Source of the DNA: an uncultured Tessaracoccus sp.
GTDB taxonomy: Bacteria > Actinomycetota > Actinomycetes > Propionibacteriales > Propionibacteriaceae
DNA length: 64,000 nt
Reading direction: 5' to 3'
Assembly: GCF_947286155.1 (NCBI RefSeq)
Contig: NZ_CAMYPD010000004.1
Span: forward strand, 1-64,000
Under the pieces are notes generated by a model. That model was not told the DNA's origin, made no database searches, and saw only the letters and a program-made list of their open reading frames with translations. A program made the translations under genes and the position numbers. Shown piece after piece: positions 26,250 through 35,045 of the stretch. Position 1 is the first letter of the stretch. The number at the start of each line of letters is the position of its first letter.

Positions 26250-27052
26250 CATTCGCCGCTTCAGCTTCGACGACACGTGGCGCGCAGATCCAGTTCGAGA
26301 ACAGAAACTCAGCAATTGGCCTGCGGTGTATGTACTACATGATGGGGCGCATCGCTGCAATGGGCAGGTGTACATCGGCGAAACGCTGAATCTGAGCAGC
26401 CGCATGCGTCAGCATCTCGATTCGTCCGAGAAAGAATCACTGACTGGCGTAGAAGTTATCCTTGATGAGACCTTCAACAAATCCGTCTGCCTCGACTTGG
26501 AATCTCATCTCATCAAACTTGCAGCCGGCGATGGGTCGCGAGCCGTGCTCAACCGCAACGACAGAGTGGTCGACGCTGATTACTATGAGCGCCCCCGTTA
26601 CCGACAGGTTTTCAACTCGATCTTCGAAGAGCTGAGACAACTAGGGCTGTTCGAACGCACCATTCCGGAGATCATCAACTCTGCACTCTTTAAGCTTTCC
26701 CCATTCAAGTCGCTCACCCACGACCAAGCTGCAGCCGTAGAAGACATTTTGGAGGGACTCAGCGCTGACCTCCAGAGTCACACCCACCCTCGCAGCGTGG
26801 CAGTGATCCAGGGAGAACCTGGCACTGGGAAAACGGTCGTGGGAATCTATCTGATGAAACTCATGGTGGATCTCGCACACGCACGCGATGCAGACAGCGT
26901 CGACCGCGACACCATGTTTTCAGAGTTCTTTCTACCCGGTCACAGGTAAGCCTTCGAAGGTTTGCGCGTAGGCCTCGTCGTGCCCCAACAGTCACTGCGG
27001 AAATCCATCAAGGCTGTATTCGCGAACATCCCCGGACTCACCCCGTCAATGG
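26236..27052 (+). pseudogene. GIY-YIG nuclease / DUF2075 helicase, 5' half (nonsense codon, then cut by an IS)
   Basis: The protein starts MTSFSIRRF and has a GIY-YIG nuclease domain (VYVL 31-34, VYIGET 45-50, R56, E89). A DUF2075 helicase domain follows with Walker A GEPGTGKT at 193-200. A TAA at 26947-26949 (codon 238) breaks the frame, but the same frame continues as FEGLRVGLVVPQQSLRKSIK and VFANIPGLTPS, the normal DUF2075 continuation, until 27052. There the inverted repeat of an ISL3-type element begins. The matching 3' half lies at 35.6-36.2 kb. The gene is thus disrupted twice. Confidence 0.85.
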
Positions 27053-28264
27053 GGCTCTTCACAGATGAGGGTGGGTGGTCAGCCGGTGATGGTGTCGGCG
27101 ATAGCTGGGATGTTGGGCGTGGCGCGGTGATGTGAGGGGGCCCTGGGTTGCTTGGATGAAGGTGTCTAGTCACCACCCAAGAACCCAGGGACCCTGATGC
27201 GAAACGCTACCCCACCATGTCTGGATTCGTACTGCCGACTCGACCGACTCGGACTCACCGTCATGGATCAGATCGTGCATCCGGACCACTCTGTGCTGGT
27301 CTGCGCCCCAACAACGCCAGCAGGTCCGTGCCCGACGTGCGCCGGTCCCGGGGCCCGGCATGACACGGTGGTGCGGAAGTTGGCGCACGTGCCCTTCGGT
27401 TGGAAACCCACGATCCTGCAAATCCTGGTCCCCCGGGTACCGATGCAGGCCATGTGGTCGCATGTGGCGCCACGACCTCCGCGCGGCGGCGCCGACCAGA
27501 GGGAAGCTGTCTCGGGACGCGGTCACGTTGGCGGTGAAGCACATCGTGATCGACCGACTCTCGATCGCCAGGATCGCCGCGATCCTCGGGGTCGCGTGGA
27601 GCACCTGCAGCGACGCGAACCTCGCCGCCGCCGAGGAGTTGTTTTTCAACGATCCCACCCGACTCGACGAGGTCACCACGATCGGTGTCGACGAGCACGT
27701 GTGGCGCCGCACCCGCTTCGGCGCAACGTTCGTGACCGTGGTCATCGGCTTGACCCCGACAAGGACCAACACCGGCACTTCCCGGCTCTTGGCGGTCGTG
27801 GACACCCGCTCTACGGGATCCGCCGCATCGCACGGATCCGCGTCGCGCTGCTGACGAAGAAGCAGTGGTTCCGGCTGCTGAACGTCTTCGACCAGGAATG
27901 CCACACCCCGCTCGCGGTTAGCTGGGAGGCCAACCAACGCATCATCGACGCCTATCGGGCTCCCACCACCGTCGAGGGCAAACAGATCATGACCGCCCTC
28001 ATCGACACACTCAAGTCCGGGATGCCAGCAGCGCTCGAGAAGATCCCCACACTGGGCCGAACCCTCTACCGACGACGCAACGACATCCCCTCCTTCTTCG
28101 ACCACCCCGGCACCAGCAACGGCCCCACCGAAGCACCCAACGCCCTGATAGAACACCTCCCCGGCACCGCCAGAGGCTTCCGGAACCTCACCAACTACAC
28201 CGCGCGCTGCCTACTCGACGCCGGCGGATTCAGACCCCTCATCCACTCTCTTCTATGAAGAGCC
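27053..28264 (+). mobile_element. ISL3-family insertion sequence, internally deleted
   Basis: The left end reads GGCTCTTCACAGATGAGG and the right end, read inward, GGCTCTTCATAGAAGAGA. The two ends agree at about 22 of 26 positions, which is the ISL3-type terminal inverted repeat. At 1212 bp it is shorter than the 1.4 kb I expect for the family. Its transposase is broken. The 8 bases on the two sides (GTCAATGG and ACTAAAGA) do not match, so there is no target duplication and the flanks have been rearranged since insertion. Confidence 0.85.
27197..28258 (+). pseudogene. ISL3-family transposase remnant
   Basis: The N-terminal zinc-finger part is in one frame (CPTCAGPGARHDTVVRKLAH to VPFGWKPTILQILVPRVP). 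The middle part is in another frame from about 27500 (KLSRDAVTLAVKHIVIDRLS, then IGVDEHVWRRTRFGATFVTV). From about 27800 the first frame returns with HPLYGIRRIARIRVALLTKK. At this last junction the segment with the second catalytic Asp (MDGF-type motif) and the following 60-70 residues is missing. The element cannot transpose by itself. Confidence 0.85.
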
Positions 28265-28280
28265 ACTAAAGAGCTGATCA

Positions 28281-28338
28281 GCCCCCGCTACCGGGGGCCG
28301 TGACCCCAGGCGCCCCGGACTTCGAAGAACCGGGGCGC
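28281..28338 (-). terminator. Two hairpins downstream of the DEAD-box gene
   Basis: GCCCCCG(CTAC)CGGGGGC (28281-28298) and GCGCCCCGG with its complement (28310-28318 and 28330-28338, loop 11) are two strong stems placed just after the helicase gene on the minus strand. Neither has a long T-run, so they may be weak terminators or 3'-end stabilisers. Confidence 0.5.
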
Positions 28339-28356
28339 TCGTTCATGTCTGGAGTG

Positions 28357-29439
28357 TCAGCGTGAACGTTGACTGCGGGAGAAGTCCGCGACGGACCGCT
28401 TCGGTGCCGACGATGCCGTCTGTGGTGCGCTTGAGCGTCCACCACGTCGTCCACGAGTACGTGACCCACGCCCGGCGGAGGCTGGCTGCTCCTGTTGCGG
28501 ACGACCCTGGTCGCGACCATTGCGCTGTCGGCCCCCACCCGACGGGCGCGAGGGCTGCTGCTGCGGGCGATGCATGCCCGAACGCTCGGCCGCTTCGTCC
28601 GCCGCCAAGAAGACGCGCTCGCCCGGGGCGAGCTCGGCGAGGATCGAGCTGGAGGATGTGGCTTCGTTGAACGTCGCGGAGATCTTGGCCTGACGCAGCA
28701 AGGTACGGACCTCGCCGCGCTGCGCCGGGGTCTCGAGCGTCACGACGGTGCCCGAGGCACCCGCGCGGTCGGTACGGCCCGATCGGTGCAGGTACGTCTT
28801 GTGCTCGGCCGGCGGGTCGGCGTGGATCACGAGTGCGACATCGTCGACGTGGATGCCACGGGCTGCGATGTCGGTCGCCACCAGCGTCGAGACGCGACCG
28901 CCGTGGAAGGCCTCCATGTTGCGTGTCCGCGCGTTCTGGCTGAGGTTGCCGTGCAGGTCGACGGCGGCGATGCCCATGCCTATGAGCTGCTTGGCGAGCT
29001 TCTTCGCGCCGTGCTTGGTGCGGGTGAGGATGATGGTGTTGCCGGGTGCGGCCGAGAGCTGTGCCAGCACGTTGGTGCGCTGGTCGGGTGCGATCCGCAG
29101 CACATGGTGCTTCATCGTCCCGACGGGCGACAGCTCGGAGTCTGCCTCGTGCTTGACCGGATCGTGCAGGAACTCGCTCGCGAGGGTGGCCACGCCGGCG
29201 TCCAGCGTCGCAGAGAACAGCATGCGCTGGCCGCGCTCGGGCGTCGCCTTGACGATGCGACGCACGCCGGGCAGGAAGCCCATGTCCGCTATGTGGTCGG
29301 CCTCGTCGACGACGGTGATGTCGATCGCGGACAGATCCACGATTCCCTGGCCCATCAGGTCTAGCAGGCGACCCGAGGCAAGACTGGGCGGGCCATTGTC
29401 TTCGACAGTAGCAGCGTCGACGCCGGAACCTCGAATCAT
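28357..29439 (-). pseudogene. DEAD-box RNA helicase lacking its 5' part
   Basis: From about residue 22 the frame matches DEAD-box helicases from motif Ib onward: GRLLDLMGQGIVDLSAID, motif II VVDEADHIADMGF, motif III FSATLD, then the second RecA domain with HRSGRTDRAG (motif VI) and an Arg/Gln/Ser-rich tail. The Q motif and Walker A (motif I) are absent. The first 20 residues (MIRGSGVDAATVEDNGPPSL) are unrelated, so homology begins near 29375. Without motif I it cannot bind ATP normally. The 5' part was replaced during the rearrangement of this region. Confidence 0.82.
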
Positions 29440-29453
29440 GGCCCACCCCTGTC

Positions 29454-31034
29454 TCAGAGGATGCGTCCGAACCGATCGGGCGTCACCTCGCCGTCGACGA
29501 GCGCCAACCCCCCGCCGAGGATGACGTGCGAAACCCCCGTCGCGAGCTGCTTCGGGTCCTCGAAGGTGGCATGCTCGCGGACGTTGGCGGCGTCGAGGAC
29601 GACCACGTCAGCGATGTTGCCGACGTCCAGCACGCCCCTGTCGTCGAGGCCCAATCGTGACGCCGGCAGAGACGTCATCTTGCGGATTGCTTCCTGCAAC
29701 GTCAGGAGTCCCTCGTCTCGGACGTAGCGTTCCAAGACGCGCACGAACGTGCCGAAGGAGCGGGGGTGTGGCCGACCGGCACCTTCCGTGGTGAGCACCC
29801 AGCCGTCACTGGCGACGGAGACCAGTGGGTGGGCGAGCACCGTGCGCACGTCGTCCTCACTCATGGCGTGGTTGACGATGGCGACGGTGGCGCTGTGCGC
29901 CCCCAGCACGCGCATGGCGGCTTCCTCAGGGGTGCAGTCGTCGTGCTCGGCGATGTCGACCAGCGACATTCCGACGGTCCAGCCCATCGAAGTGTCACTC
30001 GTCGGACGGCCAAGTTCGGCGATGACGACACCGGCCGGGTCGACGTCGCGACCGAACCGCGCAGCGAGTGTCGTGGCGATCTCGCGGCGCACGCTCGCGT
30101 CCCGCAGCCGTTCGAGCAGGGCTGGCTTGCCGCCGGACAGCGCCCAGCCGGGCAACCGCGACGTCAACGTCGTGCTGGATGCGGTGTAGGGATATACGTC
30201 GGCCATGACGTCCACGCCCCGCTCGCGGGCCGCCTCGATCATCTCGAGCGCTTGTCGGGGCTTGCCGTGGTTCTCCGGCCCCATGGCCTTCAGGTGGGAG
30301 ATCTCGAGTCGCGCACCGGTCGCCTCGGCCACGCCGAGCGCCTCATCAACCGCCTCGAGCACGGCGCCGGTCTCGTTGCGCATGTGCGTGGAGTACAGCA
30401 GCCCTGCCTCGGCTGCCGCGCCGACGAGCGCCCGCATTTCCTGCTCGGAGGAGTAGGAGCCGGGAGCGTAGATGAGCCCCGATGAGAAGCCTCGAGCTCC
30501 CTGCTCCGCCGCTCGCCGGATCTCGTCGCGCATGGCGTCGAGCTCCTGCGGGCTCGCCGGTCGTTCCTCGAACCCGACGACGAAGCTGCGGATGGACGTC
30601 AGCCCCACCTGGAGTGCAAGGTTGATGCCCGGGCCGATGCCGCTCGTCACGTCGCGATAGCCGGCGAGATCCTGCCACTCCCCCGCGAACCGGGGATCGA
30701 GGTGCGAGTGGTTCGTCGCGACGACATCCACGGACTTGGCAGGAAACGGTGTCGATCCGCAGTTGCCGGCCAACGCCGTCGTGACTCCTTGATGAAGCTG
30801 CGTCTCCGCCGCTGGGGCACCGTGGATGGTGAAGTCCGCGTGCGAATGGAGGTCGATGAAGCCCGGGGTGACCGCACGCCCACCCGCGTCGATGACGGTC
30901 GCAGCCTCGGTGGGTGCATCCTCACCGTCGCGCCAAACAGCGGCGATGCGCTCGCCGTCGACGGCCAGGCCACCGAAGTACGGCTCGCTGCCAGTGCCGT
31001 CGACGATCGTCGCGTTCTTGATCAGCAGGTCCAT
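29454..31034 (-). CDS. N-acyl-D-amino-acid deacylase (D-aminoacylase)
   Basis: The 526-residue amidohydrolase starts MDLLIKNATIVDGTGSEPYF, with metal ligands in GFIDLHSHADF and later EISHLKAMG. It has the GNCGSTPF loop typical of D-aminoacylases. It releases D-amino acids from N-acyl-D-amino acids. It lies in a tight operon behind a permease and an FAD-dependent oxidoreductase, which suggests uptake, deacylation and oxidation of D-amino-acid derivatives. The start is 1 base from the permease stop. Confidence 0.88.
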   Translation of the reverse strand: MDLLIKNATIVDGTGSEPYFGGLAVDGERIAAVWRDGEDAPTEAATVIDAGGRAVTPGFIDLHSHADFTIHGAPAAETQLHQGVTTALAGNCGSTPFPAKSVDVVATNHSHLDPRFAGEWQDLAGYRDVTSGIGPGINLALQVGLTSIRSFVVGFEERPASPQELDAMRDEIRRAAEQGARGFSSGLIYAPGSYSSEQEMRALVGAAAEAGLLYSTHMRNETGAVLEAVDEALGVAEATGARLEISHLKAMGPENHGKPRQALEMIEAARERGVDVMADVYPYTASSTTLTSRLPGWALSGGKPALLERLRDASVRREIATTLAARFGRDVDPAGVVIAELGRPTSDTSMGWTVGMSLVDIAEHDDCTPEEAAMRVLGAHSATVAIVNHAMSEDDVRTVLAHPLVSVASDGWVLTTEGAGRPHPRSFGTFVRVLERYVRDEGLLTLQEAIRKMTSLPASRLGLDDRGVLDVGNIADVVVLDAANVREHATFEDPKQLATGVSHVILGGGLALVDGEVTPDRFGRIL

Positions 31035-31035
31035 G

Positions 31036-32526
31036 TCACATCGCCTCCACGAACAGGATTGCCGCGTACAGGATCGTCGCGGGGATCAACAGCAGCCAGC
31101 CGCCGATGAGCATGTTGCGAAGATTCTTGGAGCGAGCCATGCCCATGACGCCGATCATGTTGCCATTGGGGAAGGGGCCGTAGGTGTCCGCCTTCGACGC
31201 GAACAGGAGCACAACCACCCAAGCGCCGGCCGAGACACCCATTGTCGTGGCGAGCGGCCCGAACACCTCGTTGAGGAGGACGACCTGGGCGGCGGTGGCG
31301 CCCGGGATGCCGACCCAGCCGAGCAGTGCGATCAGGATCGTGAACAGGAACCGGCTGCCGGAGGCGAGGCCCTCGCCGTACGTCTCGAGGATCACGTCGA
31401 ACGGTGCGAGGGTGTCGATCATGATGAACAGCGCGGCGAGCATCCAGAACAGGATGAAGATGCTGACCAGCGACGCGCAGCCCTTGTAGAAGTGCTTGAG
31501 GATGTCGGTCAGGCCCAGTCCGCCGGCCAGGCCGGTGACGAGGCCGAGGAATGGCAGCGCCAGCAGCGGGAACGTCGTGCCGGCCTCCATCCACGTCGCG
31601 TAGACGACGGAGGCAACGAGCGCGAGGAGGAACACCGCAGTCGAGCGGCCGGCGTTCTTCGGGATCTCGACGTCGTCTGCCAGCCCGATCTCCGCGTCAG
31701 TGTAGTAGTCGTCGTGCTTGGCGGACAGTCGCTGGATGAACAGCACGACCGGGTACCCCAGCAGCATGGAGAGGATTGCGATGGGCCCGGCGCCGTACTG
31801 CAGATACTGCAGATAGGAGACGTTGGCGGCCTCCATGATTGCGACATTGGAGCCCGCGAAGGGGGCGACGGCGAGGCCCGAGGCGCCGCCGATGAACATC
31901 ATCATAGCGGTGGCGGACTTCGTGAACTTCATCCGTGCCGCAATGGGCAGGAGGATGGGCGAGGCGATCGCGATGGCACCGGCGAGGGTGCCGAGGCTCG
32001 CAACCAGCACGACGCAGGAGGTCATGATGCCGTAGGCGATGGCCCAGCGTCGCTTGTCGCCGAAGACGCGCATCACGCCACGGACGATCGTCTTTGCCAC
32101 TCCCGTGACCTTGAGGATCTCGCCCACGCCGGCGCCCAGCATGATGATGAGGCCGATGACGGTGATCAGATCTGCCATCGAATCGCCGAGTACCTTGCCG
32201 ATCTCGGCTGGCCCCAGCCCTGCGATGGTCACGCCGGAGGCGATCGCGATCACGGTGGCGACGACGATGTCCATGCCGAGCAGCGACAGCACTGCGTAGA
32301 GGATGATCGGCAACAGGCCCCACAGGGTTGGCCCTTCGCCGGTGGTGAAGCCTGCGTAGAGGGACAGCCCGATGCCGATGGCGGCGAGCACCCACAGCAG
32401 GGTCTGGCGGCCCTTGCTGAGCTCGACACCGTAGGCGTTGCTGTCCTCGGAGTCACCAGCTTGCGTGTCCTTGTCGTCTGTGGGGAGCGTTCGCTCGTCG
32501 ACCTTCGCGGTCTCGTGCATGCTCAT
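31036..32526 (-). CDS. Polytopic permease of the D-amino-acid operon (GntP/ion-transporter superfamily)
   Basis: The 496-residue protein has a 40-residue hydrophilic N-terminus and about 12 membrane segments. Repeated motifs such as GLIIMLGAGVGEILKVTG and ASLGTLAGAIAIASPILLPI fit the gluconate/anaerobic C4/NhaC-like transporter superfamily. The exact family is uncertain. Operon position suggests that it imports an N-acyl-D-amino acid or D-amino acid. Its stop region touches the acylase start, and its start overlaps the oxidase stop by ATGA. Confidence 0.75.
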   Translation of the reverse strand: MSMHETAKVDERTLPTDDKDTQAGDSEDSNAYGVELSKGRQTLLWVLAAIGIGLSLYAGFTTGEGPTLWGLLPIILYAVLSLLGMDIVVATVIAIASGVTIAGLGPAEIGKVLGDSMADLITVIGLIIMLGAGVGEILKVTGVAKTIVRGVMRVFGDKRRWAIAYGIMTSCVVLVASLGTLAGAIAIASPILLPIAARMKFTKSATAMMMFIGGASGLAVAPFAGSNVAIMEAANVSYLQYLQYGAGPIAILSMLLGYPVVLFIQRLSAKHDDYYTDAEIGLADDVEIPKNAGRSTAVFLLALVASVVYATWMEAGTTFPLLALPFLGLVTGLAGGLGLTDILKHFYKGCASLVSIFILFWMLAALFIMIDTLAPFDVILETYGEGLASGSRFLFTILIALLGWVGIPGATAAQVVLLNEVFGPLATTMGVSAGAWVVVLLFASKADTYGPFPNGNMIGVMGMARSKNLRNMLIGGWLLLIPATILYAAILFVEAM

Positions 32527-33761
32527 GATTGGTTCCTTCCTGGCAGGAGGCGTCGCTGGAACCGGTCAGGCCCCAGCCAGCGCCCCGTCGGGTTTGCGTC
32601 GCCGGTGATCACGGCGTCGCGGATGATGTCGGCGGTCACGGGTGCGAGGATCATTCCCCACATGCCGTGCCCTGCTGCGACGTGGAGATTGGGCAATGCC
32701 GACGACGTGCCGATGATGGGCAGTCCGTCGCTCGAGCACGGACGGTCGCCTGCCCAGCGCTCGATGACCTTGGCGGACCCGAGGACCGGCATGTGGCGCG
32801 CGGCGACCTCCAGGAGGTCGTCGGCACGGCTGAGGTCCTTCGGCCTTGACTCGTCGCCGAACTCCAGCGCCCCGGCGACGCGAACACGGTCCAGGATCGG
32901 CGTCACGACGACGCGGTGGTGTTGGAATCGGACGGGCATGCGCGGTGCGCCGTCGGGCACTTCCAGGTCGACGATGTAGCCACGACCGCCGCGGATGGGC
33001 AGCCGGATCCCCACCTGCGCGGCCAGCGCGATCCCGCCAAGACCAGTCGCGAGGATGACGTGGTCAGCCCGGATGATGTGCTGCTCGGTGTGAGCCTCGA
33101 CCACGCGGCCGCCGTCGCTCGCGAGCTTCGTCACGCGCGTCGACTGTCGCAGATCAGCGCCGTGGCGTGCGGCGTCGTCGAGCATGGCCTTGATGTAGCC
33201 GCGCGGTCCGAGCGTCCACTCCTCCTGCTCGACCGTGCCAGCGCACGCGCCGACCACTGCAGGCTCGAGCTCGCTGACTGCGTCGCCGTCGATCAGTCCG
33301 GGCCGCGGGCTCTGGTGCGTGGTGTAGATGTTGAGCGCGCCCGTCTTCGTGAGGTGCGGCGAGAGCCCCGCGTCCGCGAGCTCCTGGTGCATGCGAACGC
33401 TGGTCCATGCCAATTGGCGCAACCGTTCGGAACCGCGCTTAGCGCGCGCCGGGGCTGCCGACAACATCAGACTGGTGAGGAAGGGAACCAGCGAGGGGTC
33501 CAGCCCGACGGTGACCGCAGGCGGGCGACGCAGCATCTGCTGGGGTGCTTCCAGCAGGAGCGCAGGAGTGGCGAGCGGTCCGACGTGGTCGGGCGCGAGG
33601 ATGCCGGCATTGGCGTAGGAACAGCCGCCGCCGATGTCGTCGGCCGCGTCCACGACAACGACGTCGCGGCCGGCGCGGGCGAGCTGTTGGGCGATGCTGG
33701 CGCCCACGACGCCGGCGCCGACGACGAGGCAGTCGGCTTCCAAGGCATTGTGTCGAAGCAT
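32523..33761 (-). CDS. D-amino-acid dehydrogenase-like FAD oxidoreductase
   Basis: The 412-residue DAO/DadA-type protein starts with the dinucleotide fold CLVVGAGVVGASIAQQLARA. It ends with the family motif LHVAAGHGMWGMILAPVTAD. It should oxidise D-amino acids to 2-oxoacids with FAD. It is the first gene of the operon with the permease and the D-aminoacylase. The start faces a divergent LuxR-type regulator across 113 bases. Confidence 0.85.
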   Translation of the reverse strand: MLRHNALEADCLVVGAGVVGASIAQQLARAGRDVVVVDAADDIGGGCSYANAGILAPDHVGPLATPALLLEAPQQMLRRPPAVTVGLDPSLVPFLTSLMLSAAPARAKRGSERLRQLAWTSVRMHQELADAGLSPHLTKTGALNIYTTHQSPRPGLIDGDAVSELEPAVVGACAGTVEQEEWTLGPRGYIKAMLDDAARHGADLRQSTRVTKLASDGGRVVEAHTEQHIIRADHVILATGLGGIALAAQVGIRLPIRGGRGYIVDLEVPDGAPRMPVRFQHHRVVVTPILDRVRVAGALEFGDESRPKDLSRADDLLEVAARHMPVLGSAKVIERWAGDRPCSSDGLPIIGTSSALPNLHVAAGHGMWGMILAPVTADIIRDAVITGDANPTGRWLGPDRFQRRLLPGRNQS

Positions 33762-33815
33762 TCGAGGAGACTATGCGCGAAATGGTGCCCGTGACCTCAT
33801 CCCTTGGGGAGGAAC

Positions 33816-33875
33816 TTGTCCAAAGGTTGTGCGCTGGTCGGACAATCGTCCCCATTGCCACTTGATGGGGGACAA
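33816..33875. promoter_or_regulatory. GGACAA repeats and inverted repeats between the D-amino-acid operon and luxR
   Basis: TTGTCC at 33816-33821, GGACAA at 33840-33845 and GGACAA at 33870-33875 give one inverted and two direct copies of one hexamer, at 24- to 30-base spacing. A second inverted repeat, GTCCCCAT (33848-33855) with ATGGGGGAC (33865-33873), overlaps them. They lie in a divergent promoter region and are candidate binding sites for the adjacent regulator. Confidence 0.4.
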
Positions 33876-34492
33876 TGCTGGTTATGCTCCGACCCGTTCC
33901 GGCTCCCATCCGAGTCCTCATCGCCGAGGACCACCCTGTCGTCCTCGAAGGATTGCAGGCGATGCTCGGGAAGGAGGCGGACATGGAGCTGGTGGCCGCC
34001 GTCGAGCGGGGGCAGGACGTCGTGCCGACCGCTATGACCGTGGAACCCACCGTCGCGGTCCTCCCCCTTCGGATCTCGGGTGCCCGACGGGGCATCTCGC
34101 TGTGCCGTGAGTTGAAGCAGCGTGGCGGCTGCGCCGTCGTGATCTTCACGTCGTTCGCACGTGAGATCGACGTGATCCTCGCGCTGCTGGCCGGCGCCGA
34201 CGCGATCATCTACAAGTCGGCCCCGGCTGACGTCATGACGGCGGCGATTCGCGGGGCAGGCCATAGCGAGCCGATCATCTACCTGGAGTCCGGTGCCACG
34301 AAACCCGAACTGGTCGCGACGCGTGAGACCTTCACGGAACGGGAACGAGAGATCCTCGCACTCATGGCCGACGGGCTGACCAACGCGCAGATGGCGGAGG
34401 CGCTGTCTATCGAGATGACGACGGTGAAGACCCACGCGCGCAATGTCCTGCGCAAGCTGGGCGTGACGTCGCGGCGCGAGCTGCTCTCCTGA
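33875..34492 (+). CDS. NarL/LuxR-family response regulator with an altered phospho-acceptor
   Basis: The 205-residue protein has a receiver domain (IRVLIAEDHPVVLEGLQAML) and a C-terminal LuxR helix-turn-helix (FTEREREILALMADGLTNAQ then TVKTHARNVLRKLGV). The acidic pocket pair (E18, D19) and the Lys (IYKS) are present. The phospho-acceptor site, normally PDVVLLDLRMPG, reads PTVAVLPLRISG, so Asp is replaced by Pro64. No histidine kinase is nearby. It probably works without phosphorylation, perhaps with a ligand. It likely controls the divergent D-amino-acid operon. Confidence 0.82.
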   Translation: MLVMLRPVPAPIRVLIAEDHPVVLEGLQAMLGKEADMELVAAVERGQDVVPTAMTVEPTVAVLPLRISGARRGISLCRELKQRGGCAVVIFTSFAREIDVILALLAGADAIIYKSAPADVMTAAIRGAGHSEPIIYLESGATKPELVATRETFTEREREILALMADGLTNAQMAEALSIEMTTVKTHARNVLRKLGVTSRRELLS

Positions 34493-34554
34493 TCGAAGCG
34501 TCACCACCGCTCCGAGTCGCGGTGTACGAAATTTGTCAGAGGTGACTTCTACCT

Positions 34555-34587
34555 TGGAATCACGTTGGACGACGTGCTGGGATTCCA
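34555..34587. repeat. Nested inverted repeat downstream of luxR
   Basis: TGGAATC (34555-34561) pairs with GATTCCA (34581-34587), and CACGT (34561-34565) pairs with ACGTG (34572-34576) inside it, with a small bulge. There is no T-run. It may be an operator for the following gene or an RNA hairpin in its leader. Confidence 0.35.
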
Positions 34588-34649
34588 GCCACCGCCCGTC
34601 GTGGCCATCCCGAATCCCGGGACGGCCGGGTCGAAACCAGGGGATAACC

Positions 34650-35045
34650 GTGACACAACACCCGTCCGCGCGTTGATCCGGCGCGCCCAGCGTCGGTCCT
34701 GCCCAACAGCCTCCGACGTGCGGCCCAACGCCCTACGCGCCCTCGGCGCCCACGCCGAGGAAGCCGTGGTTCAAGCGCAAGCGCTTCATCATCCTGATCG
34801 CCGCAGTACTGGCGATGCTCGTCTTCGTCCCTCGTGACGGAGAGTCCGACACGGCCGCAGCGCTCGCCGGCCACCACCAGTACATCCTGCGGCACTGGCA
34901 CCACATGCTGGCCTCGGCCAACGAGGGCACCGTCTCCGCAGCTTCCCGCATGGTCGCGACCGGTGAGGACTACAACGCCACCGAGGAGAGCGCCGCCGCG
35001 TCGCGGTTCTGGGGCGAGTACAACGACGGATCGAGGCCCCGATGA
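34650..35045 (+). pseudogene. Proline-rich single-pass membrane protein with an early stop codon
   Basis: A GTG at 34650 starts VTQHPSAR and meets TGA at 34674. The same frame then continues without interruption: a proline-rich stretch (SGAPSVGPAQQPPTCGPTPY), a basic patch KPWFKRKR, a membrane segment FIILIAAVLAMLVFV, and an outside domain to GEYNDGSRPR. This design (TQHP..., Pro-rich, KPWFKRK-membrane) is common in actinobacterial small membrane proteins. No usable start lies between the TGA and the membrane segment. It is inactivated by one nonsense codon, or else the base is a sequencing error. Confidence 0.6.

Noticed and set aside
27045..28272. Target-site duplication around the ISL3-type element
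   Set aside because: The eight bases on each side (GTCAATGG, ACTAAAGA) do not match, and shifting the ends by one or two bases does not help.
30826..32979. A 717-residue plus-strand open frame
   Set aside because: It is antisense to the transporter and acylase genes and consists mostly of charged low-complexity sequence.
34565..34837. A 90-residue open frame after luxR
   Set aside because: It is out of frame with the membrane-protein sequence, which reads KPWFKRKR plus a membrane segment and is more gene-like.
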